Assembly (NCBI GenBank): GCA_947179485.1
Contig: OX359247.1
Location: 33,704,801-33,768,800, forward strand
Reading direction: 5' to 3'
DNA length: 64,000 nt
Source of the DNA: Allacma fusca
Lineage: Eukaryota > Arthropoda > Collembola > Symphypleona > Sminthuridae
A program made the position numbers and the translations under genes. Positions 1 to 12,266 of this stretch are shown here, piece after piece (position 1 is the stretch's first letter; every line of letters starts with the position of its first letter). The notes under the pieces were generated by a model. That model was not told the DNA's origin. It did not search any database and saw only the letters and a program-made list of their open reading frames with translations.

Positions 1-1351
1 GGAAAGGTTAGTCCTCGAAATCATACTTTGTTTGAGAGAAAAACACAATGTCAGTTAACACATTTCCGTTGGGATATTCTCTGTACACAGCATGTTTTTA
101 CTGATTATTAAATTTTGTTGTTGTTGTTCAGTGTTTTTTGCAGTCCCTTACATATGTACATATGTATGTGTTTACAATGTACTATCCCTACAGTGTTCAT
201 TTCGATAGTGTTTACACCAAACACTAAAAGGTTTTGATGAAATAATTTATCTATGTGATAAACTAATTTCGAGTCCCGTTGTAAACACCATGAAGATGCC
301 GAAAGGCAATTAAGTCCCGACCTCTAGCACATTTTGAGACTTCGCTTCTGTCTTGATATTTACACATTAGCTTTTGCTACTGGCAAAATACAGGAACTTC
401 TATGTATCCGCGTGATAACTCCAACTTATCGTAATTTAAGTTGCTTTTAAACCATTGAACTTTGCTTGCTAACAGCTTTTATTCCTCAAATTGCTTAATT
501 AAAGGAACACAAGCTCACTTAAATAATTACGTATGCAAAATTTTTGCAGTTCAAATGTGCAACAATCCGCATTTTTGCAGGTAATTTACGGGTTAAGAGT
601 TTATGTAAAATTGTGGGAAGAATTTGAGCCAAAACATTTCTCGGGTTCATCAAGTTTCATTTTATGAACATGCTGTTGAAAATACCGTGACGTGGAGTTT
701 GATATTCTGTCAAAAGAATACACGCACGTACACCCATGGGTTGATTTTAAGGTGAGAAACACGAATAAATTAAAGCAAATTGCCACATTTAAAACTTGTT
801 GAGTAAACAAGAATTTCCAATTTTATAATGAATGTCTTGATATCTTCCATGGATGTATGTATGTACATACATGCAAAGATGGGAGAATATAACCATTCTG
901 ACTCCGAGGTGATTCCAGAAGCTTGCATTCTACAATGCTTACACGTATCGTATGCATATGTATACCTATGTCTATAGAGTATGTGTAATAATTGTATGAT
1001 TAGAAAATTGGAGTATAGTTCTGACAATGAGCTATGCCTGAGGTGGTCAGGGTTCCTACTAAATAAAATAAGACCTGCCATAAAAACTTCAAGTGCAGGG
1101 AAAGAATACTAAAACAGGAATTGTCAAGTTATACCATTGTAAACTTTTTTTTCTGCAAAACTAGAGCATACATTGCAATGTGACCACTGTAAACGAAAGA
1201 ATCCTTGTTGAGATGTGCTTTATGTCCGGAAATCTGGTCTACTCCAGTCAAAATCATAAAACGCAATTGTTTAAAAATAGTTCACAAGGTTTATGACAAA
1301 AACATGGCTTTTAAAGTACTGTAACCCTTGAACTTCTCTTAGGAACCCATG

Positions 1352-1382
<31 letters not shown>

Positions 1383-4300
1383 GTATATGCATTCAATCAT
1401 AAATTATTTAATCTTGTACTGTACATCCAAATAAATAAATCAGCACGATCACAGTAGTGGAAATTTTGCGAGAGGACAAAAAAAACTGAAAGTTTTATTA
1501 GCTTATTTCATTGGGTCATGGGACCAGCACATTAAATTATTTTCAATGCAATAGATTTTATTTTGAAAAAAAAAACTAAAACTCGGTCATGTGCACCAGG
1601 GGTAACAGAGCTATAAAATCAAATCAGGTGAATCATTATTGTCAGAGGAAAGATTTATGGCTCAATTATATTAGAGAAACAAGCTTATGCTTGTGATGGC
1701 CCCTGCGAATAAAGATGAAATAAAAGCCGGATTTTGGGCTGATGTTTACGGGAAGACTATATATTGACCTTTAGCTGCACTTTCAGTATTATGTGCACAT
1801 AATGAGATGGGAATCGCTGCATTTCCTCGCTGATGGTTTACGACTTCAGTTTTTGCTTATCCTCGGGTCCCCGATTTGCAGTTACATGTAATAGATAGCT
1901 CTCTCTCTACCCTCGCATTTTATAGTTCAGGCCAATGGATTTTTATTTTGATGGATTTTATGCTACTTGTCAGTTTATATGAAATATACAGTTCCTCACC
2001 GGGATTGGGGCATACATCATCGGGGATTTTATATTGGTCGTTGAACCTTTGAGGACACTGGTTATGAATCAAAAATTATTATAATATTTAGTTTCACATA
2101 TGGGTTTTCACTTGTCCCATATGTGTGTCTATACCTCCTTACACTAAAGGGTCTTATCACAAATCAAGAGGAAGTTATACCTTTGGGGTTATAGCTACAC
2201 AGTAATAAAATTTCGATTGCTTTATTAAATTAAGCATGAGAAAACTCCCTCATTTGACTTGACAATGCAAATGTGAAAATGAAAGTCAAAGGCAGTTTGT
2301 TCCGCATGGCACTTCTGTCTCATTTTATTATGTATTTAATGCAGTGAAGTTCTTAAAGGCAACCGTATCAGTATTCATAACTTCATATGTATAGATCTCG
2401 GGACTGGTACTAAACACTATAATATATACATATGTGGTTTCCCTTGAAAGCTGAAATCTTATCTTTTGAGGTGGAACTTACGTAAACGTAAACCTCGTGA
2501 TACAAAATGTATACTAGATATTGATATTGATATCAGTAGCAACGTTCTCAGAATGAAACCAATCTCTGCTCTAGTTATGTATTTATATAATTCGGTATTC
2601 GTTAAAATCATGAGGACAAACAACTTTATAATTAGTTTACGTCTACATTTAGTTTTCAATGGAAGTTCCCTTTCTAAACTAATTCTAGGAAATCTGCCAC
2701 TGAAAGGATGCTTGTGGACATATGTATGTAAATACAAAAACGACCTGCTCCAACAACCACGACAATCAGAGTCATGTCCTGTATAGGCTATCATTCAACA
2801 TCACATAACTTGTAATCAAAAAGTTTTCAAGAGAAAGAACGAGCTGTTACACATGTTTTGGAAGTACGTGGGGTAGAAACGTATGGGGATGCATGGATAC
2901 ATATGTAGATACATACATACATGGATGCATACAAATAACAAATTACTTTTTTCCTTGTAATATAATCAATTAAGTGTATCGAGAGTGATAGGAGGAAATG
3001 GGAAGGTCGAGTATGAGTAAGAGTAACGCTGTAAATTATAATAAGTAATAAGTATGTGTACGTAAAAACAGTAATTCATAAATGAAAGCGAGAATGAAGC
3101 CCGAGGACGCAATTTAGGACCAACTTTTCGTTACTTAAAAGATGAAACATTATAATTGTCGAGCAAGGGGGCAAGTTACGTGGTCACCTATTTCTCTTGA
3201 GAAATTTTTTTGATATACGGTAGCATACTATATAGTGACTATACACACGCTCGCACTTGTTCAAATACTGTATATGGGGAAGTACTTGTTAATTTACAGC
3301 TAAAGATGTTAACTTGGATAGGTCAAATATACCCATGTAACTGTTCTATAATGGTTGTTATATCTTCTTGTGAAATGCCTAGTTTTGGAAATGCTTGAAC
3401 GGCACAAGAATCCTTGAGGAATAAAGATGCTCTTTTTCCTCTTTATCATCATTGCAATCTTTCCACACAAATGAGTTTATTCGTCGGCCGACTCCATACT
3501 CAAGGATATTAGAGTGTGGACAGAATACTAAAAAGAATGCGTATAACATTCAGGGATATTTATTATTAAGTCACATATTAGGGAACCGGGATACGAAACT
3601 TACTACATTTTAATTCTTTCAATTGTCAACACTCGATTGACCTTATACATTTTAGAAACTGTAATATCCTACAGATGTGGGCTTTAAAACATGACTAAAC
3701 GAACTTGTTTAACAGAGAGAAACCCTTCTCAAATCCAAGTTCACGTCAGTTGTGTCATCAGCGACCATCGAACTGTATACCTTACTACATACCTGTTATC
3801 AAAAACTACAAATATATACATAGATGTTTAAAATATCAGGAATTAGAAATATTACATGGACCATTGAAATAATTAAAAGGCGTTTCTATTCAGTCTTCAC
3901 ATTCCAATGAAGTAATAAATTTAGTTTTAGCACGGGATGAAAAAATCTGTTTGTACATTTACATATGTATGTATGCATGTATGCATGTATGTAAATATCC
4001 GGCATTCACAACAGATGCAGTTCAAGTGCGATAAATAAAATTACAATGAAATGAATCGTCGATCAAGAAAACCAGGAGGTGAGAGTGCAATGTACGGATT
4101 TCAGCAGAGATCTCCTAAGTGACATCTTCATGAAATGTGCATCCTAATGTCATTCCAAAAGTTATTAATTACCTTGTTTTGGAACTATATGTCATGCTTG
4201 AGCACGCAAACATTTACAGAATGTAGCTGTAATAATAATTATAATATTATATGCGGCTCAGGCATATAGTAAACATCATCAATAAATGTCAATGGAGTCC

Positions 4301-6227
4301 TTTCCACATTACATACAAATTATACAAGGTCATTCATGGATAAACAAGTTTGAAATTCTCAAGAGCAGCAGAGAGTCCAACCTCAGCTTTCTTGTCCAAT
4401 TCGAATAGATTGATTTAAATTACATTTGATAGTGTCATGCTGATAAGTCACTACATTACATGCAAGCATAATTAGTTGAACGCAGCTCTTTACCTGTGAG
4501 TCAAGTCTCAAATGTAAGTTTTTACAGGGAAACAATTCTTCAAGTGAAATAAAATAGGATCTTGTTGAGTACCAAAGTATTTGTAAAAAAAAGGAAAAAA
4601 ATTTGTACTGTAAGTTTATTTTGACCCGTACAAAAATAATTTACTCATCACAGAAGGTAAATACCTTACAATATGTATGTGTGTGCATACAAAGTTGCTC
4701 CTTGTTGTTTGGTTGCTCCCTGCTTTTGGTGAAGGAACAGTTTCAATTCAAGTTCTGTACGCCAGATTTTTTTTTTGCCTGAATAAAACAAGAAGAAACA
4801 ATTTTCTAGATTGTTCAAGTAATAAAATTAATTGGTATCCTCCAACTAAATTGCTTCTCTCGTTTAACGATCAAAAAGTTGTGAGGAAAAGACTGTAATT
4901 TATATCTATTTTTATATATCGTCTGTTATTACTTTCATTATCCTGGAATTGGAGAAACAACCTGTCAAAATATCACAAAGCCTCATTTTCCACTTCGGAG
5001 CAGGAACATGTGAAAACATTTGAACGGCTGATATTTCTGAGCTACAAATACAATGGGACATATGACAGTATATTGAGACAATTTGGCATTATACGAAAAA
5101 TAGGCAACCAATTTTGACCTAACGAATTCAATGACGTAAGTTCATGAAACAAGAGGCTACTCTATAGCATTTTTATATCCAATTCTTCTTCAAATCTTCA
5201 CCTTCCTCCTGCCATTAAAAAAATGGGAAAGATGAGTGATGACTCTTATATAAGTCCTATTAACTTACATATAATATTTAGGAACCTTCAAAAGCTTCCC
5301 TAATGGGAAACGAGCAATGTGTTCATACTTCGTACAGGCACGTACATATATGCATGGTAGACAATAACATTTATACAGTACGTACTTTTTATAAAAATAG
5401 AATGTCGTGTAGTCTTCCAGCTCGACAATAACATCCTGTTCCTATATGCACTACATTTATTGAGATTCGCAGTTGAAATTAAGTCTTTTGTTGGCTGCAA
5501 AACTTTTCAAAGCCATTACAATAAGTTCGCTGTTCCAGACTTCCCTGGAAGTCTCAATCAGGCTTATTATTATTTCCTTATAGTTATCCAGGGGCTTAAC
5601 TAGTTTTATGAGAACTCACAGATGCTCTGAAATATTTTTACTTGTGTGTTTCAATTTTTTCTATTAATAAGACATAACAACAAAGATGTAGGAGTAGTAG
5701 GAAAAGGTACGATACTTTTTTTTTTCGAACATTCTAAATTATATACAACATTTATTTTTTATTAGGTTGGATTTGAACTTTTGAACACTCCAATTTAAAT
5801 AGAAAAATTCATTCGGAAACGGTAGACTTGCATGTGCTTGCAGCTTGCAGCTTGCACTTATTACTTGAGTTTGGGGCAAAGTGAAACTCCCAGTAATTAA
5901 ATAATGATATTAAGCTCTGATCAGCGTAACCTTCAATACTGCAATACTTCCTTTGCCCTCTAACAATATGAAATTACACTACTAGCACCCTCAGTGTATC
6001 AAAACAATTTTAATTTACTGACCATACAAAAGTAATGAATATTTTTCTAATAATTGTAGTAAGTTTTAGTAATAAATAAAGTAATGCAATTAATATTACC
6101 AATTATTACTAGTCGTTGCACCGCTATAATTAAAATACATTACGTGATCTGTAAGTGTGAAGGCCGATGTTCGATTTAATCATTAAAAGGCTTGTTGATA
6201 CTAACACTAAACTATTTTTTTGCTAAG
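1..6227. other. Gene-poor stretch with microsatellites
   Basis: I see no gene here. The open frames are short, lack recognisable domains and often overlap on both strands. The stretch contains tetranucleotide microsatellites, mainly (ATGT)n at about 1349-1384 and an imperfect ATGT/ATGC run at about 3963-3993, plus scattered palindromic ACATATGTAT-type blocks such as 2890-2935. It ends in the presumed promoter and 5' UTR of the F-box-like gene. Confidence 0.6.
1349..1384. repeat. (ATGT)n microsatellite
   Basis: About nine uninterrupted ATGT/GTAT tetranucleotide units. Shorter copies of the same unit recur all over the window, for example at 3963-3993 and around 2890-2935, so it is a genome-wide simple repeat and not locus specific. 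Confidence 0.9.
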
Positions 6228-8163
6228 ATGTCACTAGAACGTTTACTTGAATTCGATATTCCCCTGACTAAAATTCTAGATGAATTAGATGGACTGAGTG
6301 CTATTAGTCTTGCCAATACTTCCCTGTTCGTGAATGGAGCCGTGTATAAAAATTTGAGTGGGAACCGTGTAAGCTTTATTTCATTGAATTATAATTAGGA
6401 TTCTTTTAGATTTAATAACGAATTAATTTTGAACGAAATTCTAATTTATGTGTGGAGTTGTGAACTTACTTGAGATTGGTGTTGCATGTTTAAAATTTTG
6501 AGAATGTACTGAATTTTTTTTATGGTTTTGCTAGGGCAACCGGTACTGGGCACAACGATGTGAGCATTGGAGAGAGGACCCGGTTCTGCTGAAGGTCTTA
6601 GCAAGTTATGACCCAATATTTCCGAAGATGGTCAATCGGGATCTGCAGGAGTGCCGAGTGGAATTTGACTGGGGCGAAGCATTCCTAGCTGCGCATGACG
6701 TTGGGTTTACGATCCGCTCGTGCAATTGGACCTTACGTAGTTTGAAAGAATTTCAGGACCGTATCAAGACAGATATCGTTGTTCGATATGATGACAGCAG
6801 TTTGAGTCGGGATTATCCATGTCGTTTCACGGGAACCTCGGGTTCTTTAGCTTGGAATATTCTATGCCCTGGTACAGATAAGAGAAATAATCCGGAGACT
6901 GTGCTGGTATTCGAGGGTATGGCGGTTTGTCGGGGGGCCAAAGTTGCTGATCATGATCGGGTGTTGATGTCGTTTGTGATGCTGCTTCCGAGGGTTGATG
7001 ATGAAGAAGTGCAGCCATTAGTTAAGAAAGTAGACAGAGCTTTGGTTTGGCGACTGCTGGTGTCTGTGGGGGATACATTTGTTCAAATATCTCCAATGCA
7101 CGAGGGGGAGTCCTGCAGAATACTGTTGGAGCAGTACGTTTTCATAGGGCATAAACATGAAATGGATCCGGTCGTGTCGCATTGCAAGTGAGTTGTTTTT
7201 GTAACTTTTGACTTTTGTTGTGACTAGTTATTCAGTCCGGTAATAAAAAAATAGTTTATAAATCTTCAGGTTTAAAGTAATTTCGAATTAGTTCTACAAG
7301 GGTTTTTTTTATTAAATCTCAGAGACATTATAGCTATTTGGAGCAGCCCTTACTCCCTGAAGGTTTACAAGGTGTGGGTTGAATTTAGTGGGAATGTAAA
7401 TGTTGACGTGATAGCACAAGTCGATGTAAGTGAAGAGACCAAAAGGATTTTTATGGGTCGACTCTGGAGTAGAATGGCTCAAGCTGTTAATAGTTTCGTC
7501 TTTGCTGTTGAAGAAAATAATGAAGCTTGTGATGCTAACGAAGCAGGGGGAAATAAAATTGATTTAACAGTGACATTTCCTGGGGCAGGGCGAATTTACA
7601 GCTTAAGTTTGCACGGGGATCAAGCAGTGCATGGGTCAGAACTTCAGTGCCATCCGGAACCATCGTCACTTGGCAATGAGCAATTGGAAGGAATTGCATT
7701 TGCTCACGGGCTACGAGTTTACTACACATCGCAACTATTGGGAATTTCTAGGAATGGGGACTCTTGGTATTTTCGTCCGTGGAAGGAATTTAATTTCAGA
7801 TTACAACCAGGAGCAGAACCAGATGTCACGCTATTGGAAATAATCGGACCGACTCTGCTTGTTATTGTGTCGGAGGAAATTATGTACTTCGTTGAGGTCA
7901 GTCTATTTTCTTGTTCGCCCGCTGCTGAGAAAGAAGATAGTGTGAACCTGCAGCATCCTGGATTGACCTTGGACATAATTCGAATAATTAATTTGAGACT
8001 GTGTAATATTTTAAAGCAAATCAAGCATTTGCATTTAGATTTTAGTAACGGGGTTCCATACATCTGGCTTGAAGCTAACCGTATCAAACTAACAGATGAA
8101 GGGTCAGTAGTCATAGATGAACATCCTTGCTCGTTTGACCTCTACCGGCTTGATTTTTATTGA
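6228..8163 (+). CDS. F-box-like protein, three exons
   Basis: Exons 6228-6368, 6535-7187 and 7323-8163 join in frame to give 544 aa. All introns are GT-AG and the phases agree. The start is the ATG in AAGATGTCAC; an in-frame ATG 12 codons upstream has poorer context. The first ~50 residues (MSLERLLEFD...LTKILDELDG, then NRYWAQRCEHW) resemble an F-box: a helical Leu-rich stretch followed by a Trp/Cys-containing helix. An F-box would bind Skp1 in an SCF ubiquitin ligase. The remaining ~490 residues have no repeat or motif I recognise (no LRR, WD40 or Kelch signature) and look like a globular beta-rich domain. The substrate is unknown. It lies about 390 bp upstream of IQCA1 on the same strand. 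The gene model is well supported; the F-box call is tentative. Confidence 0.65.
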
Positions 8164-8556
8164 TTGCATGTTGCATGAAGATAACGTGTGTTATGTCTTT
8201 TGAACGACAATATTATTATACTAGACAAGACTATTAATGTAAAACGAGTTTTCTGTTGCTTTTAAGTTTTTCCTTTGTTGCTGATTTTATTCATTTTACG
8301 AATAATTACTTAACACGAGTAACAATGAAATTCTAGCTTTAGATGACTGGTCTTGTGACTTTTCAGTTTGTTGCGTAAACATTTTGATCAATAAATACGC
8401 TATTACACATCCAGCTGTATAGCAGCCAACTTATAAAATCAATTGTGGGGTTGCTTTCCGTGTATTGATCAATCAAAAAATAATTCTTGAGCAATAGTTA
8501 GGGTTGTGTGCCTACACGAATGTTAAGAATAATAATTAAATTTAACATTTATAAAA

Positions 8557-11500
8557 ATGTCCCACAACTTTTACAACAGTTTATGGGCAGATGCCCAGCA
8601 AGAATACAGAAGCTTGATACAAGAAGAGCGTCGAGTCCTTCCAGGTGTCGAAACAGAAGATTCATTCCGTCTTTTTGAGTTTCTAGCAGACTTGTACATA
8701 AAGTATGTGTCAGTTTTTAAGAAAATAGACCTAGTGTATGATCAAATAGTTCACCCACAAAAGCGCCCATTAATTCGCAAAATGCTGGACTTGATTATAG
8801 TCCGCATCCTTGAGATACGTGATGTTATCACGCAGACAGAGCTCTCAGAATTTTTTTACTTTGATGACATCCTTCAGTGGATGCATTGGATCCCAGACGA
8901 CCTTGACATCAACACACCTAAATACTATGTTCACGATCGCGGTCCTGAGTTTGCAATGCGAGAGAAATGGTTAGAGTCTGAAACCTCTAAGAAACTTGCG
9001 GAAGAAGAGGAAGATTTCGGTGAAGGTGATGACATGGATTTAAAATTAACCGACGGGGAAAGACTGCTGTCTATGAAGGCAGAGTTCGAAGAAAAGGTTG
9101 AAATGGAACTGGAGAAGGCCGTTAGGTTCATCCAAACTGCCGAAAGAGCTCGTCAGGGCCGTGCACGGTTCCAAATGGCGAAATTCATTTGTGAGGAGGA
9201 GGAGAGGGCACGGGGAAAGAAGAAACGGCAAAAGCAACTTTATATGAATACACTTCAGGCGGCAATAATTATTCAGGTTGTAATAATTAAATTAATTGAT
9301 ACCTAAACATTTTTGTCGGTTCTAATAAATTTAAATAAATACAGGCGTCTCCAAACATTATTGTCTCTGCTGCTAAAACGGTAGAAAATAAAACAATTAA
9401 GGCATATCCAAGGCGCAAATATCGTAGTGTACAATGCGGGATTCTGCTGTTATATTTTAGGATTTGCAGCACTGACCAGTCCTACCTAATTTGCTTGCTT
9501 TTTGGTTGTTGGTTTAAAAGTGGGAGCATGAAGTGCTTTCAAAATCAATCTGATGGAGAAATATGACTAATTAAAATTTGCAATGAATTCTCTGAAGGTT
9601 GCCTGTTAGCTTTCGAGGATCAATAGTTAATGCTAGAGATGTTATGAACTCACCCAAAATAAAAAACGAAATTCAATATTTTTTTTCTAGCGTGTTGTTC
9701 GGCGCTTCATGGCTTACCGCCGAGTTCAGAAAAGACGCAACGAAGAGTTAGAATTTCTTGGATTAAGCTTCAATCGACACAAAACAAATACTCCAATGGG
9801 TCAACTTATGCTTGAATCCAAAGAATGGCAGAAGAAAATTGAGGTTCACGCTGAAAAGCGGCGAGAAATCCAACGACAAAACCATAAAAGTTATATGGAA
9901 GCTCAGTCAGTAATCGAAACTCGTTTAAGACTTATGGAAGCTCCAGAACTTGCTGAAGATCTGAAATGTCAGCTACGAAACTGGATGTTGCAAGTGAAAG
10001 AAAAAACGAACAAACTCCCTGACATACCCAAAGCAGAATTCGGCGGAACAGGCTACATTTTTGCCCCCGAGAAACTCCCCGACCAGATGTCAGCAGGTGG
10101 ATCTGAAAAACCTACTTCCGCCAAAAGTTCCTCCATTTCTAGCGGAAAAAAGAAATCGAAAAAAAGTAAAAAGGGGGAAGCTGCTCAACAGCAAGAGGCA
10201 AAAGATAAGCGGGGAAGTAGCGAGGAGAAAGAAACAACCTCTGCACTGGAACCACCCCGACATTTCGAACAGATGATTGAAGCTAATATCGACTACAACA
10301 CTAACTGGCGGTTGCGCAACGAAACTCACAATACGGATCAAGGTCACGAAGATCAAATAATTATTGACGGCAAAAGAAATATTATTGGCAATGAGGTTCG
10401 AGTACAGGTGGATATTATGATGAAGAATGAACTTGTACTCTTGAAAGACGCCTTGCAAAGGAAGAAGGGCAAGAAGAGTAAGAAACAAAAGAGTGGGAAA
10501 GGTGGCAAAGGCGGCAAGAAGGGGAAAAAGAAAAAGAAGCGTACTAAAGACCTCACACCAGATAGGACTCTGGAGTCTCTCTATACGGAACTAGTATCAA
10601 ATAACGTAATCCGAAAATTTCCCAAAGTCAGATTTGATGATTTGGTTGGTGAATGTAGCTTAGTCAATGGATGTATTAGAAGGCATCATTCCTCCGACAC
10701 GGGATCAATTGTTGAGGATCCAGAGAAACCCAATTTCCCTTCTAATCCCCATCCTCTGCCTTCTTTTGGGGATGTGAAGAGAATCATCAAAGATATTTGT
10801 GTTTTACCCATGGGGTCTTCGACTGTACATCAATTAGCACCTTTTACAAAATCGATACTTATAACTGGACCGGAAGGATCGGGAAAAAATAGCTTGGTGT
10901 ATGCTGTTTGTACGGAATTAGGGGCTACTTTATTTGACCTCACACCAGCAAATATTGCAGGTTTGTACTATGATGCAGTGTTGTATTTACATAGAATATT
11001 ACCTTTGAAATATATTTTGCATCTACATCTGCATGTACTCGTTCCATCGTATGCCATATAGATAAGTAGACATTGAATAATAATATACCATTTATTATTT
11101 TATTTTATATCATACTGTCGTATTGAGATCTGTTTAAAAAATCTGACAATGCAAGGATTTATAATTGCGCTAATAATAAATGTATGATTTGCTAACTGCG
11201 TGCTAATTAATATAATAGGCAAATATCCTGGAAAGCCCGGTCTGAACATGTTAATGCACTTAATTGCAAAAGTCGGCCGCCTGGTCCAACCCACCATTCT
11301 ATTAATGGATGAGTGTGATAAGACCTACCAAAAAAGAGTAGCCAAAACAGACAAGACTGAGCCCAAGCGATTAAAAAAACCCTTAGCTAAATTCTTGAAG
11401 AGCATCGGCCCTGAGGATCAAATCATGATGATTGGCTTGTCTGCGGAGCCGTGGGCAGCCCCTATAAAAGTTCTCAAGAAAGACTACCAAAGGATCATTT

Positions 11501-11979
11501 ACATTCCGAAACCAGATCACGGAGACAGATTTGTCATGTGGGAACGGCTGCTAGCCAGCCATTCCAATCAGCTTCATCATGATGTGCACTTAACATTGCT
11601 AGCCAAGCTCTCGGATGGATGGACTCTAGGAGCTATTACGGAAGTCGTTAGCAATCTAACTCAAAAGCACTACGAGGCTTTGGAAGAGGATAATAGATAC
11701 AGAACACGAGTTACTCCAGGGATGTCCCAGGCAGGCAACGCTGGGAGTAAAGATACTCCTGTGGTATTCAAACAGGCGAAAATCGGAAGAAAATTAATGA
11801 GAATGGATGATTTCCTCAAGGAATTGTCAATTATGGACCCATTGTTCTTTGAGCAAGAGAAACTATGGAATGGGTGGTTTAGCAAAACTCCAATGCAGAA
11901 ATCAAGAATTGCTGCATTTGAATCCAAGGTTGAGAGTAAGCCTAAGAAAGTGAAAGGGAAGAAGAAAAAAGGGAAATAG
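8557..11979 (+). CDS. IQCA1: IQ motif and AAA domain protein IQCA1 (dynein regulatory complex subunit DRC11)
   Basis: Exons 8557-9276, 9691-10960 and 11219-11979 give 916 aa with matching phases (0 and 1). The N-terminal half is charged and helical, with the DRC11-type opening MSHNFYNSLWADAQ. An IQ calmodulin-binding motif (IIIQRVVRRFMAYRR, about residue 237-251) is cut by intron 1 exactly after the Gln. Lys-rich low-complexity blocks lie near residues 391-410 and 497-525 and at the C-terminus. The C-terminal third is an AAA-like domain with a P-loop-like GPEGSGKN at about residue 633 and a Walker-B-like ILLMDECD at about 690. In the family, DRC11 is part of the nexin-dynein regulatory complex of motile axonemes. 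The Ser/Thr of Walker A is Asn here, so nucleotide binding may be weak. It is convergent with MTP, with only 287 bp between the stop codons. Confidence 0.9.
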
Positions 11980-12130
11980 GCTTTCACTGATGTCAGGGCC
12001 AGAGAACTTTGGACTCGGGATAGAAACATATCATTTAATCAAATGTGTGATTATGTATGCATGTATTTATGCGGTTGGCTCTGCCACAAAAATGTTAGAA
12101 CAAATCAAAAATAATTACGCACGATTGTCA

Positions 12131-12136
12131 TTTATT
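12131..12136 (-). terminator. Candidate poly(A) signal of MTP
   Basis: AATAAA on the minus strand, about 130 bp past the MTP stop codon and inside the short gap between the convergent MTP and IQCA1 genes. It is the only good hexamer I see there for MTP. Confidence 0.5.
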
Positions 12137-12266
12137 CATTCGTTAAATCTAAACATCTATAGACAGTAACGAACCTGTAATTTGGCAAATGGATTTCTGT
12201 AGGACTCATTTGTATTTGACTGTCGACCTCGGTTGGGCCAATTGAAGTAAATGACGTCAGTTTCCC

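Noticed and set aside
1349-3993. CRISPR-like regular repeats
   Set aside because: They are simple tetranucleotide microsatellites without unique spacers, in a eukaryotic genome.
10353-10556. Phe/Leu-rich minus-strand frame
   Set aside because: It is the complement of the Lys-rich block of IQCA1 and has no independent support.
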